Assembly (NCBI RefSeq): GCF_042429235.1
Contig: NZ_JBHMBA010000002.1
Length of the DNA: 64,000 nucleotides
DNA from: Arthrobacter_B citreus
GTDB taxonomy: Bacteria; Actinomycetota; Actinomycetes; Actinomycetales; Micrococcaceae
Strand: one strand, 5' to 3'
The position numbers and the translations under genes are program-made. Shown here piece after piece: positions 15,820-24,927 of the stretch. Each line of letters starts with the position of its first letter. The stretch's first letter is position 1. The notes beneath the pieces were generated by a model. The model did not search any database and was not told the DNA's origin. It saw nothing but the letters and a program-made list of their open reading frames with translations.

Positions 15820-16665
15820 TTAGCGGTGTTTCAGGTACTCTTCCAGCCCTGTTGGCGGAGCCCCGGTCAGCCGTTCAACGTCGGTGCTGACCTCCGCCAT
15901 CAGGCCCTGCGCGATAGCGGTGTAGGTGCTCACCCACGCCTCGATCTGCCAGTGCTCCACTCCGCTGAGCCGCCTCGACGCCACAGCTTCCTCGCTGGTT
16001 TCGTTGTAATAGCTCACGGTGGATCCCGTGACGCGGGTCAGGATTCCGGCGATCTCTTCGAAGGACAGTGCCTGCGGACCGGTGAGCGTATACACCCGGC
16101 TCTCATGTTCCCGGGGTGCTTCGAGGATCCGGGTCGCTGCGCGGGCGACGTCGGCCCGCGCCACCGCTGCCAGCCGGCCGGATCCCGCGGGACCGCGGAT
16201 CACGCCGTCGCGCCCCACAAAAGACGGCAGGACATCCTGGTACAGGCAGTCCCTCAGGAACGTGTACGCCAGGCCGGTGGACTTAATGTGCTCCTCGGTG
16301 TCCCAGTGGTCCCGGGCCAGGGTGAATTCCGCATCCGGTGCCGCGCCCATAAATGACGTGTAGACAATGTGCCGCACGCCGGCCTCCACGGCGGCATCGA
16401 CAAACGTACGGTGGTCCTTTTGGCGGTACGGGCTTTCATGGGCGGAGACCATGAACAGTGTCTGGGCGCCCTCCAGCGCCCGGACTGCGTGTTCACGGTC
16501 CGAGTACGCCGCCGCATACACGGGTGTCCCCAGCTCCGGAAGCTTCGCCGTGTGCCGGGCGAGCAGCCGCTGCGAGACCCCGGCGTCAGCCAACAAACGG
16601 GCAACGGCACCGCCCAGGGCACCCGTGGCACCGGTGACAGCCACTACTGGTTGCTCTTCTGCCAT
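15820..16665 (-). CDS. NmrA/QorB-type NAD(P)-binding SDR protein
   Basis: 281 residues, atypical short-chain dehydrogenase fold. The N-terminal VVAVTGATGALGGAVARLL is the dinucleotide-binding loop (TGATGxxG), followed by LLARHTAKLPEL, TLFMVSAHE and GVRHIVYTSFMGAAPDAEFTLARDHWDTEEHIKSTGLAYTFLR, as in NmrA and quinone-reductase QorB-like proteins. The usual YxxxK catalytic pair is not in its standard place, so it may be a redox sensor or an NADPH-dependent quinone reductase. Its stop lies about 80 bp after the preceding small gene's start. Confidence 0.85.
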   Translation of the reverse strand: MAEEQPVVAVTGATGALGGAVARLLADAGVSQRLLARHTAKLPELGTPVYAAAYSDREHAVRALEGAQTLFMVSAHESPYRQKDHRTFVDAAVEAGVRHIVYTSFMGAAPDAEFTLARDHWDTEEHIKSTGLAYTFLRDCLYQDVLPSFVGRDGVIRGPAGSGRLAAVARADVARAATRILEAPREHESRVYTLTGPQALSFEEIAGILTRVTGSTVSYYNETSEEAVASRRLSGVEHWQIEAWVSTYTAIAQGLMAEVSTDVERLTGAPPTGLEEYLKHR

Positions 16666-16716
16666 GGTGTTTCCTTCCCTGTGTCCCGCCGCCGGTCCCA
16701 GCCCGGCTGCCGGAGC

Positions 16717-18690
16717 CTACTGGATTTTCGGGATCTGGCCGGTGGGCATGTCCTGGCCGGGCAGGGGCCGGGCGAACGGAACCTTGGTGCCCAGGACCTG
16801 GGCGACGACGTCGTTTGCCACCTGGCGTGCCGTGAGGCCCACGCGCTCCAAGACCTCGGCACGGGTGCCGTGGTCCAGGAACTCGACCGGCAGGCCAACC
16901 TCGTTCAGGGCGGTGTCTACACCGGCGGCACGCATTTCCTGCCGGATCCGGGAACCGACACCACCGGCGCGCACGCCATCCTCGATCACAATGACAATGC
17001 GGTGTTCGGCGGCCATGCGGATGATCGACCGTGGAACGGGCAGGACCCAGCGCGGATCCACCACGGTGGAGCTGATTCCCTGGTCCCCCAGCCGGCTGGC
17101 CACCTGCAGCGCCATTTCGGCCATGGCGCCCACACTGACGATCAGGACGTCGTTGGACTTCTCATCCGACGGGCGACGGGCCAGGATGTCGACGCCGTCA
17201 GCCGTCCGCTCAATGGCGTTGACGTCGGGCCCGACCGTTCCCTTGGAAAAACGCACCACGCTGGGGGCATCATTGATGGCAACGGCCTCGCGGAGTTCCT
17301 CCTTGAGGCGGGTGGCGTCGCGGGGCGCGGAAAGGTGCAGCCCTGGCACGATCTGCAGCATGGACATGTCCCACATGCCGTGGTGGCTGGCTCCGTCGGG
17401 GCCGGTCACGCCGGCCCGGTCCAGCACGATCGTCACGCCGGCCTTGTGCAGCGCCACGTCCATCAGCAGCTGGTCAAAGGCACGGTTCAGGAAGGTGGCA
17501 TAGAGCGCAACGACGGGGTGCAGCCCGCCAAAGGCCATGCCGGCCGCCGAGGTGAGGGCATGCTGTTCGGCAATGCCGACGTCGAACACACGCTCGGGGT
17601 GCTTTTCGGCGAACCGGTGCAGCCCCACGGGAATCAGCATGGCGCCGGTGATGCCAACAATGTCTTCACGCTCATCGGCGATGTCGGCAATTTCAGTGGC
17701 AAAAACCGAAGTCCAGGACTGCTTGCTGCCCGGTTCCACGGCCTTGCCCGTTTCCGGGTCGATAACGCCAACGGCGTGGAACTGGTCGGCAACGTTGGCG
17801 CGGGCCGGGGCGTAACCGCGGCCCTTTTCCGTCATCGCATGGACCAGAACCGGGCCGTTGTAGTTGCGCGCCTTGATCAGTGCCCGCTCCACGGCTGCCA
17901 TGTCGTGGCCGTCAATGGGACCGATGTACTTCAGGCCCAGGTCTTCGAACAGCCCCTGCGGCGCCCACCAGTCCTTGATGCCGCGCTTGGCGGCGTGCAG
18001 GCTGTGGTACGTGAAGCGGCCCACGGGTCCGCCGTCCTGCAGGCGCTGCTTCCACCACCCGAGTGTCTTTTCATACACCTGGTGGGTGCGCACGGTGTCC
18101 AGGGTGGGACGCATGGACGCGAGGTAATCGGCAACGCCGCCGATGGTTGGGGCGTAGGAGCGGCCGTTGTCGTTGACCACAATGACGACTCGGCGCCGCT
18201 GGTCAGCGGCAATGTTGTTCAGCGCCTCCCAGGCCATGCCGCCGGTCAGGGCGCCGTCGCCCACCATCACCACGGTGTAGCGGTCCCCTTCTCCGGTCAG
18301 CTGCCGGGCGCGGGAGATACCGTCCGCCCAGGACAGGGAGGAGGAAGCATGCGAGGACTCGACAATGTCATGCACCGATTCGGCCCTCGACGGATAGCCG
18401 GACATTCCGCCCTGCTGCCGGAGGGTGGAGAAGTCCTGGCGGCCGGTGAGGATCTTGTGCACGTAGGACTGGTGCCCGGTGTCAAAGACAATACTGTCCC
18501 GGGGCGAGTCGAAGACCCGATGGATCCCCACGGTCAGCTCCACGACACCCAGGTTGGGGCCGAGATGGCCGCCGGTCTGGGCCACATTGCTGATGAGGAA
18601 CGACCGGATTTCGCCGGACAAGCGTTCCAACTGCTCCGTGGTGAGTTTGCTCAGGTCCCGCGGATCACGGATGGTTTCCAGAAGTCCCAA
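16717..18690 (-). CDS. dxs: 1-deoxy-D-xylulose-5-phosphate synthase
   Basis: 657 residues. First committed step of the MEP isoprenoid pathway: pyruvate plus glyceraldehyde-3-phosphate to DXP, with thiamine diphosphate. DTGHQSYVHKILTGR and GDGALTGGMAWEALNNI (ThDP/Mg site) are in the N-terminal half; the catalytic Glu lies in VGIAEQHALTSAAGMA, followed by HHGMWDMSML. The TTG at 18690 gives the usual start LGLLETIRDP and has GGGAGG 7 nt upstream; a GTG further upstream at 18720 would add a non-conserved tail. Nearby acnA and TRAM genes match the conserved actinobacterial order. Confidence 0.93.
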   Translation of the reverse strand: MGLLETIRDPRDLSKLTTEQLERLSGEIRSFLISNVAQTGGHLGPNLGVVELTVGIHRVFDSPRDSIVFDTGHQSYVHKILTGRQDFSTLRQQGGMSGYPSRAESVHDIVESSHASSSLSWADGISRARQLTGEGDRYTVVMVGDGALTGGMAWEALNNIAADQRRRVVIVVNDNGRSYAPTIGGVADYLASMRPTLDTVRTHQVYEKTLGWWKQRLQDGGPVGRFTYHSLHAAKRGIKDWWAPQGLFEDLGLKYIGPIDGHDMAAVERALIKARNYNGPVLVHAMTEKGRGYAPARANVADQFHAVGVIDPETGKAVEPGSKQSWTSVFATEIADIADEREDIVGITGAMLIPVGLHRFAEKHPERVFDVGIAEQHALTSAAGMAFGGLHPVVALYATFLNRAFDQLLMDVALHKAGVTIVLDRAGVTGPDGASHHGMWDMSMLQIVPGLHLSAPRDATRLKEELREAVAINDAPSVVRFSKGTVGPDVNAIERTADGVDILARRPSDEKSNDVLIVSVGAMAEMALQVASRLGDQGISSTVVDPRWVLPVPRSIIRMAAEHRIVIVIEDGVRAGGVGSRIRQEMRAAGVDTALNEVGLPVEFLDHGTRAEVLERVGLTARQVANDVVAQVLGTKVPFARPLPGQDMPTGQIPKIQ

Positions 18691-18787
18691 CGGGCGCCTC
18701 CCTGCTTCAGGCAACGGCACTGCACACCGTCACAACGGTTTAACTCTAACGCTTGGCGGCGGGCACCCGGTTCCGCGACAGGCAAAG

Positions 18788-18826
18788 AGCCCCGCCCGCC
18801 GAGTCGGAAACTCAGCGGACGGGGCC
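18788..18826 (-). terminator. Terminator downstream of acnA
   Basis: Arms 18788-18804 and 18810-18826 pair along almost 17 bp with two mismatches around CGGAA, in the gap between the acnA stop (18884) and the dxs start. No long T-run, but position and strength fit termination of acnA before dxs. Confidence 0.65.
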
Positions 18827-18883
18827 CTTGGTCCTCAAGGCCGATCAGTGGCCCTGCGAACTCAGCACTGCTGCGTGCTCAGC

Positions 18884-21709
18884 CTACTTAGCGGTGATCT
18901 GGCGCAGCACGTACTGCAGGATGCCGCCGTTGCGGTAGTAATCGGCTTCACCCGGGGTGTCGATGCGCAGCACGGCCTCGAAGGTGATGGCCTCGCCGTT
19001 CTCCGGCGTCGCCGTGACCGTGACGGTCTTGGGCGTGTTGCCGTTGTTCAGCTCGGTCACACCGGAAACCGCGAAGGTCTCCGTGCCGGTCAGGCCCAGC
19101 GACTCGGCGTTGACGCCGGCCGGGTACTGCAGCGGAAGGACGCCCATGCCGATGAGGTTGGAGCGGTGGATACGCTCGTAGCTTTCGGCGATGACGGCCT
19201 TGACGCCCAGCAGTGCGGTGCCCTTGGCAGCCCAGTCACGCGAGGAACCGGAACCGTATTCCTTGCCCGCCAGGACAACCAGCGGAATGCCGGCGGCCTG
19301 GTAGTTGACCGAAGCGTCGTAGACGGCAGCCTGCGGTGCGTCAGCCTGGCTGAAGTCGCGGGTAAAGCCGCCTTCAACGCCGTCGAGCAGCTGGTTCTTG
19401 ATGCGGATGTTCGCGAACGTGCCGCGGATCATCACTTCGTGGTTGCCGCGGCGGGAGCCGTAGGAGTTGAAGTCCTTGCGCTCCACACCGTGCTCCAGCA
19501 GGTAGCGGCCTGCCGGGGTGTCGGACTTGAAGGAACCGGCCGGGGAGATGTGGTCGGTGGTGACCGAATCGCCGAGCTTCAGCAGGACGCGGGCGCCCTC
19601 GATGTCGGAGACCGGTTCCGGCTGTGCCTTCATGCCCTCGAAGTACGGGGGCTTCCGGACGTACGTGGATTCCGTATCCCACTCGAAGGTTGCGCCTTCG
19701 GGGGTGGGCAGGGACTTCCAGCGGTCATCGCCTTCGAAGATGGTGTCGTAGCTGTTGCTGAACATCTCCTTGTTGATGGAGGCGTCGATGATTTCCTGGA
19801 CCTCAACCGGGTTCGGCCAGATGTCCTTCAGGAAAATGTCGTTGCCGGCTTCGTCCTGGCCCAGCGGGTCATTTTCGAAGTCGAAGTCCATGGTGCCAGC
19901 CAGGGCGTAGGCAACCACCAGGGGCGGGGACGCCAGGTAGTTCATCTTCACGTCCGGGTTGATCCGGCCTTCGAAGTTGCGGTTACCGGAAAGCACTGCC
20001 GTGACCGCGAGGTCGGCTTCCTGGATGGCCGTGGAGATTTCCTCTTCCAGCGGGCCCGAGTTACCGATGCAGGTGGCGCAGCCGTAACCGACAACGAAGA
20101 AGCCGAGCTTCTCCAGGTACGGAATCAGGCCGGACTTCTCGTAGTAGTCGGTGACCACCTTGGAACCCGGAGCAACGGAGGTCTTGACCCACGGCTTGGA
20201 GGCGAGGCCCTTTTCGACGGCGTTGCGGGCCAGCACGGCCGCCGCCATCATCACCGACGGGTTGGACGTGTTGGTGCAGGAGGTGATCGACGCGATCGAC
20301 ACTGCACCGTGGTCCAGCTCGAAGCTGCGGCCGTCGGCCATGGTCACCGGAACCGAGTTGGAGGCGCGGTCCGCGGGAGCATCGGCTTCCTTGACGAGGT
20401 CGTGCTCCTTGTCCTCGATCTTGGTGCTGCCTTCAGTGAAGGAAGGAGCGTCCGAAGCGGGGAAGGTTTCTTCCAGGGCCTCGTCCACGGTGCCGTTCTC
20501 GGCCTCAACCGTTTCGTGCACGTAGTTCTTGAGGTCCTTGCGGAACTGCGCCTTGGCGTTGGTCAGTTCCACGCGGTCCTGCGGACGCTTCGGTCCGGCG
20601 ATGGAGGAGACCACGGTGGACAGGTCCAGTTCCAGGTACTCGGAGTACTGCACGTCAACGGACGGATCGTGCCACAGGCCCTGCTCCTTGGCGTAAGCCT
20701 CAACGAGGTCCACGCTCTCGGCGGAGCGGCCGGTCAGGCGCAGATAATCCAGCGTCACGTCATCGATCGGGAACATGGCGGCCGTGGAACCGAATTCCGG
20801 GCTCATGTTGCCGATGGTGGCGCGGTTGGCCAGCGGAACGGCCCCGACGCCTTCTCCGTAGAACTCGACGAACTTGCCGACGACACCGTGCTTGCGCAGC
20901 ATTTCGGTGATGGTCAGCACGACGTCGGTGGCGGTGGCGCCGGCGGGGATTTCACCGGTGAGCTTGAAGCCGACAACGCGCGGGATGAGCATGGAGACGG
21001 GCTGGCCGAGCATGGCTGCTTCGGCCTCGATGCCGCCAACGCCCCAACCGAGCACGCCCAGGCCGTTGACCATGGTGGTGTGGGAGTCGGTGCCGACGCA
21101 GGTGTCCGGGTAGGCACGCAGGACGCCGTCAACTTCGCGGGTCATGACCGTGCGGGCCAGGTACTCGATGTTGACCTGGTGGACAATGCCCATGCCCGGG
21201 GGAACAACCTTGAAGTCGTCAAAGGCCGTCTGGCCCCAGCGGAGGAACTGGTACCGCTCGCCGTTGCGCTGGTACTCAATCTCCATGTTGCGCTCGAGGG
21301 CGCCGGCGTTACCGAAGGCATCGATCTGGACGGAGTGGTCAATGACCATTTCGGCCGGGGCGAGGGGGTTGACCCGCTTGGGGTCTCCGCCCAGTTCCGC
21401 CACTGCTTCACGCATGGTTGCCAGGTCCACAATGCAGGGAACACCGGTGAAGTCCTGCATGATCACCCGAGCGGGGGTGAACTGGATTTCGGTGCTGGGC
21501 TCTGCATTGGCATCCCACTGCGCCAGGGCGCGCACGTGGTCTGCGGTGATGTTGGCACCGTCTTCGGTGCGCAGCAGGTTCTCCAGCAGGACCTTGAGGC
21601 TGAACGGAAGGCTCTTGGCGCCTTCGACGGAATTCAACCGGAAAATTTCATATTCGTTTCCACCGACGTTTAGTACGCCTTTGGAACCGAAGCTGTCCAC
21701 ATTAGTCAT
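18884..21709 (-). CDS. acnA: Aconitate hydratase A
   Basis: 941 residues. TCA-cycle isomerase converting citrate to isocitrate with a [4Fe-4S] cluster. Cluster Cys are in SITSCTNTSNPSV (about 480) and GCATCIGNSGPL (about 546, two Cys). The insert of acidic residues between about 390 and 450 (TFPASDAPSFTEG...ADAPADRASNS) is typical of actinobacterial AcnA, which is longer than the E. coli enzyme. The swivel-domain end has GSRRGNHEVMIRGTFANIRI and GKEYGSGSSRDWAAKG. GAGAGGAG precedes ATG 21709. A 380-bp gene-free leader lies upstream. Confidence 0.95.
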   Translation of the reverse strand: MTNVDSFGSKGVLNVGGNEYEIFRLNSVEGAKSLPFSLKVLLENLLRTEDGANITADHVRALAQWDANAEPSTEIQFTPARVIMQDFTGVPCIVDLATMREAVAELGGDPKRVNPLAPAEMVIDHSVQIDAFGNAGALERNMEIEYQRNGERYQFLRWGQTAFDDFKVVPPGMGIVHQVNIEYLARTVMTREVDGVLRAYPDTCVGTDSHTTMVNGLGVLGWGVGGIEAEAAMLGQPVSMLIPRVVGFKLTGEIPAGATATDVVLTITEMLRKHGVVGKFVEFYGEGVGAVPLANRATIGNMSPEFGSTAAMFPIDDVTLDYLRLTGRSAESVDLVEAYAKEQGLWHDPSVDVQYSEYLELDLSTVVSSIAGPKRPQDRVELTNAKAQFRKDLKNYVHETVEAENGTVDEALEETFPASDAPSFTEGSTKIEDKEHDLVKEADAPADRASNSVPVTMADGRSFELDHGAVSIASITSCTNTSNPSVMMAAAVLARNAVEKGLASKPWVKTSVAPGSKVVTDYYEKSGLIPYLEKLGFFVVGYGCATCIGNSGPLEEEISTAIQEADLAVTAVLSGNRNFEGRINPDVKMNYLASPPLVVAYALAGTMDFDFENDPLGQDEAGNDIFLKDIWPNPVEVQEIIDASINKEMFSNSYDTIFEGDDRWKSLPTPEGATFEWDTESTYVRKPPYFEGMKAQPEPVSDIEGARVLLKLGDSVTTDHISPAGSFKSDTPAGRYLLEHGVERKDFNSYGSRRGNHEVMIRGTFANIRIKNQLLDGVEGGFTRDFSQADAPQAAVYDASVNYQAAGIPLVVLAGKEYGSGSSRDWAAKGTALLGVKAVIAESYERIHRSNLIGMGVLPLQYPAGVNAESLGLTGTETFAVSGVTELNNGNTPKTVTVTATPENGEAITFEAVLRIDTPGEADYYRNGGILQYVLRQITAK

Positions 21710-21764
21710 AATAGGACTCCTCTCGCCACCGTTTTATCTTTGTCCAGCGGTCCGCGGCGTGCCA

Positions 21765-21780
21765 GTTAGGACTCCCTAAC
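21765..21780. promoter_or_regulatory. Palindrome GTTAGGactcCCTAAC in the acnA leader
   Basis: Perfect 6-bp arms around 4 bp, 56-71 nt before the acnA start. The half-sites resemble those of iron-dependent repressors, but the spacing is not that of a DtxR/IdeR box. It could equally be a leader hairpin. In the rest of 21710-22091 a minus-strand TAGTAT at 21918-21923 is the best -10 candidate, implying a leader of roughly 200 nt. Confidence 0.35.
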
Positions 21781-22091
21781 CGGCCGCCACGGGGGACGGC
21801 GCAGAAAATGGTGGACTATTTTCGCTGCCGGGACACCCCCTGCCGAACGAAAAACTTTCCCCGCCCTAAAGCAGGCGAAGTCTCCCCAACACGGCGCGGA
21901 TCTGCACAACTGCTCTTATACTATCCGTTACACGCCCGTGTGACCTCAGAAGCCACCCCGCGAGACGCGCGGCACAATGCCCCGCCGTCATCCAGCGGCA
22001 GCCCGGCAGGCCACACGCCGGCCGCACGGCTCCAGGCCGTGTCCGCAGCAGCGGCCGGCCCGGCACGTCCGCTGCGAGGGCGGGCAAGCCG

Positions 22092-23417
22092 TTATTCGCC
22101 GGTCTGTTCCCCGCGTGTCAGGACCGCAAAGGACTCCATGTGGTGGGTATGGGGGTACAGGTCGAAGACCCGCAGCGAGTCCAGCTGCCAGCCGAGTTCC
22201 TGGAAGTAGGCCAGGTCGCGGGCGAAGGATGCCGGGTCGCAGGAAACGTAGCCGACGGCGCGGGGAGCGGCGGCATGAATCTGGCCCACCACGTCCTTTC
22301 CGGCCCCGACGCGCGGCGGATCCAGCAGGACGACGTCGAGCCGGCCCTCGTACGCGGACAGCGCCTTGTCGACGCGCCCCTGCAGGATTTCCACCTGGGG
22401 TGCTGCGAAGAGGTTCTTGCGGGCGTCCCGGCTGGCGCCCGGGGAGGCCTCAACCGAGAGCACGCGTCCCTGTTCTCCCGCGGCGTCGGCCAGCGGGGCG
22501 GTGAACAGGCCGGCGCCGGCGTACAGGTCGGCAACCTGTTCCCCGGGCTTTATCCGCAGTCCGTCCATGACTGCTTCCACCAGCGTGGCGGGCGCGCTGC
22601 GGTGGATCTGCCAGAAGCCGGCACCGGTGACCCGGTAGTCATGGCCTGCCGCGCTTTCGGAAACCCAGGTGCGTCCGCGCAGGCGGTTCAGCGTCCCGGA
22701 TTTCGGCTCCCAGGAGGCAATGGAGATGCCGGCCGGCAGGGCCGATGCGATCCGCCCCAGCGCCTTGGGATGCGCTCCCTCAGCGGGAATCAGCAGAACC
22801 AGGGGCGCGCCGTTGGCGGGCGCTGCCACCTCCACCCGGGAAACACCGCTGAAGTCGACGTCCCAGAGCTGCAGGTCGTTGATGGCTTCGACGGCAAGCG
22901 GCATGCGCTGGACCGGAATGAGCTCATCGGAGCGGTGGGCGTGCATGGCGAGCCGGCCGCCCGGGGCCACTGAGAAGCTTGCGCGGGTCCGCCAGTGCAG
23001 TCCGTCGGCGCGTTCTTCGGCAGCGGGCTCAACGGTGATGTCCCGCTCCACCTTGGCAAGACGACGCAGCTGCTCGGCAAAGATGTCAGCTTTAAGCGTG
23101 CGCTGGGTGGCGAGATCGATGTGGCCGAACTCGGCCCCTCCCACCGGCAGCCGTCCCCGGGATGCCGCGCGGAGCGCATCCGCTTCGGGCCAGAAGTGCT
23201 CCACCCGTCCCGGAGCCGGCTCCAGCACCTCGGTGACGTCGGCACGCCAGAAGCTGGCGCCGTCGGCCGCTTCCGTCAGCCGGGCACGGACGCGTTCACC
23301 CGGCAGGGCATGGCGGACAAAGACCACTCGCCCTTCGTGGCGGGCCACAAAATGGCCGCCGTGGGCGGGCGCGCCGATGGTGAGTTCGATCTCGGATGTG
23401 GTGGTGTCGGTCGTCAT
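22092..23417 (-). CDS. TRAM-domain SAM-dependent RNA methyltransferase (TrmA/RlmD family)
   Basis: 441 residues. An N-terminal TRAM-like RNA-binding segment (about 1-65, IELTIGAPAHGGHFVARHEGRVVFVRHALPGERV) precedes the class I methyltransferase domain with VADLYAGAGLFTAPLA (SAM loop), LDVVLLDPPRVGAG and the catalytic Cys in VGYVSCDPASFARDL (about 395). It methylates C5 of uridine in tRNA or 23S rRNA; the exact base cannot be told from sequence. The iron-sulphur Cys cluster of RlmD is not evident in the N-terminal half. Weak RBS AGGAAG upstream of ATG 23417. Confidence 0.88.
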   Translation of the reverse strand: MTTDTTTSEIELTIGAPAHGGHFVARHEGRVVFVRHALPGERVRARLTEAADGASFWRADVTEVLEPAPGRVEHFWPEADALRAASRGRLPVGGAEFGHIDLATQRTLKADIFAEQLRRLAKVERDITVEPAAEERADGLHWRTRASFSVAPGGRLAMHAHRSDELIPVQRMPLAVEAINDLQLWDVDFSGVSRVEVAAPANGAPLVLLIPAEGAHPKALGRIASALPAGISIASWEPKSGTLNRLRGRTWVSESAAGHDYRVTGAGFWQIHRSAPATLVEAVMDGLRIKPGEQVADLYAGAGLFTAPLADAAGEQGRVLSVEASPGASRDARKNLFAAPQVEILQGRVDKALSAYEGRLDVVLLDPPRVGAGKDVVGQIHAAAPRAVGYVSCDPASFARDLAYFQELGWQLDSLRVFDLYPHTHHMESFAVLTRGEQTGE

Positions 23418-23569
23418 AGTGCCGGATACTTCCTGATGGAGCCTAAAAGACCATCACACCATGCCTGGACGCCGGTGCATATTCGCCGGTCCCGCAGCCG
23501 GGCGCCTGCGGGGTCTATGCTGGCGCTTTGACTTTTTTCGTTATCGATCATCAGAAACCGAGGTAGCAG

Positions 23570-24244
23570 GTGGCCCACTACGTCATCATGGGGTGCGGAC
23601 GCGTTGGTGTGTCCCTGGCCCACACGCTGGACAATGCCGGCCATACCGTGGCCGTCATTGACCAGGATGAAAGGGCCTTCCGGCGCCTGCGTTCGACCTT
23701 CAGCGGCCGGAAAGTCACCGGCGTCGGCTTTGACCGGACCACGCTGACCGAGGCCGGCATCAAAGAGGCCTATGCCTTCGCCGCCGTTTCCTCAGGTGAT
23801 AATTCCAACATCCTTGCCACGCGCGTGGCCCGGGAAACCTTCCATGTTCCGCACGTCGTGGCACGGATCTATGATCCCGGCCGCGCCGAAATCTATCAGC
23901 GGCTCGGTATTCCCACGGTCGCCGCGGTCCGCTGGAGCGCTGACCAGGTCCTGCGCCGCATCCTGCCCGAGCAGAGCATCAACGGAGACTTCCGTGAATC
24001 CTCCGGCCGGCTCATCCTGGGCGAACTGTCGCTCCATGAGGGCTGGCTCGGTTCAACGCTCAGCGCCGTTGAGCAGGCGGCGCGTGTCCGCATTGCTTAT
24101 TTGACCCGTTTCGGCGAGGGAACGCTTCCGCGCCCGGACACCAGCTACCAGCAGGGGGATGTCCTGCACGCCATGATGAACGTGGACCGGACGAGCGAAA
24201 TCAGCCGTATCCTCTCCACACCACCCGTCAAGGAGAACCAGTGA
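23570..24244 (+). CDS. TrkA-type K+ uptake regulatory protein, first of pair
   Basis: 224 residues. RCK domain with HYVIMGCGRVGVSLAHTLDNAGHTVAVIDQDE (GxGxxG, acidic end of strand 2), then GDNSNILATRVARETF and GRAEIYQRLGIPTV, and a TrkA-C domain (about 135-215). It binds NAD(H)/ATP and gates a partner K+ transporter at the membrane; no TrkH/KtrB gene is in the window. GTG start with GAGGTAG upstream. Overlaps the next gene (GTGA), so the two proteins are made together, as ceoB/ceoC in mycobacteria. Confidence 0.9.
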   Translation: MAHYVIMGCGRVGVSLAHTLDNAGHTVAVIDQDERAFRRLRSTFSGRKVTGVGFDRTTLTEAGIKEAYAFAAVSSGDNSNILATRVARETFHVPHVVARIYDPGRAEIYQRLGIPTVAAVRWSADQVLRRILPEQSINGDFRESSGRLILGELSLHEGWLGSTLSAVEQAARVRIAYLTRFGEGTLPRPDTSYQQGDVLHAMMNVDRTSEISRILSTPPVKENQ

Positions 24245-24927
24245 AAGTCGTGATTGCCGGAGCGGGCAGCGTCGGTTCGTCCATTGCCAAGGAACTCCTG
24301 TCCCACGGCCACCAGGTGCTCCTCATCGATGAAAAGCCCGAGGTTGAAGGCCGAAGCGAGCTCGTGGGCGCAAGGTGGCTCATCGGTGACGCCTGCGAAC
24401 TGACCACCCTCAAGGACGCCAGCCTGGACCAGGCCGACGTCGTGGTCTCCGCAACAGGCGATGACAAGGTCAACCTGGTGGTCTCACTGCTGGCCAAGAG
24501 CGAATTTGGCGTGGCCCGCACCGTGGGCCGGGTCAACAACCCCAAGAATGACTGGATGTTCGACGACTCGTGGGGGGTGGACGTTGCGGTGAACACGCCC
24601 CGGCTCATGACCGCCCTGGTCGAAGAGGCGGTGGAGGTGGGCGATCTGGTGCGGCTGCTGACCCTGCAGGGCGGCGTGGCGTCCATGGTGGAGTTCACCG
24701 TCCCGCTCGATTCGCCGCTGACCGGCCGGACGCTTGGTTCCATCAACTGGCCGATGGACACCACGGTGACGGCGATCCTGCGCGACGATGCTCCCATTAC
24801 CCCCAGCGTGGACGACGTCATCGAACCCGGTGACGAGCTCTTCTTCATCTGCACCATTGCCGCTGAGGATGACCTGCGCGCGGTGCTGCTCCCGGAACGC
24901 CCGCAGCCTGCGCCGGAGCGCAGCTAG
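24241..24927 (+). CDS. TrkA-type K+ uptake regulatory protein, second of pair
   Basis: 228 residues. N-terminal RCK domain MKVVIAGAGSVGSSIAKELLSHGHQVLLIDEKPEV with GxGxxG, GDACELTTLKDASLDQADVVVSATGDDKVNLVVSLLAK, and a C-terminal TrkA-C domain (about 140-218, PLTGRTLGSINWPMDTTVTAILRDD). Translated by overlap from the first TrkA gene, so likely forms a heteromeric ring with it. The stop overlaps the convergent DUF3159 gene by 4 bp. Confidence 0.9.
   Translation: MKVVIAGAGSVGSSIAKELLSHGHQVLLIDEKPEVEGRSELVGARWLIGDACELTTLKDASLDQADVVVSATGDDKVNLVVSLLAKSEFGVARTVGRVNNPKNDWMFDDSWGVDVAVNTPRLMTALVEEAVEVGDLVRLLTLQGGVASMVEFTVPLDSPLTGRTLGSINWPMDTTVTAILRDDAPITPSVDDVIEPGDELFFICTIAAEDDLRAVLLPERPQPAPERS

Noticed and set aside
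16369..18891. Long plus-strand open frame across dxs
   Set aside because: Antisense to dxs; no domain recognised and it crosses a gene boundary and terminator.
18479..21673. Very long plus-strand open frame across the acnA region
   Set aside because: It is antisense to acnA, whose product carries all cluster Cys and family motifs; high GC leaves long open antisense frames. No family resemblance in the antisense protein.
21765..21780. DtxR/IdeR iron box before acnA
   Set aside because: Half-sites look similar, but the 4-bp centre does not fit the 19-bp iron-box layout; kept only as an unassigned palindrome.
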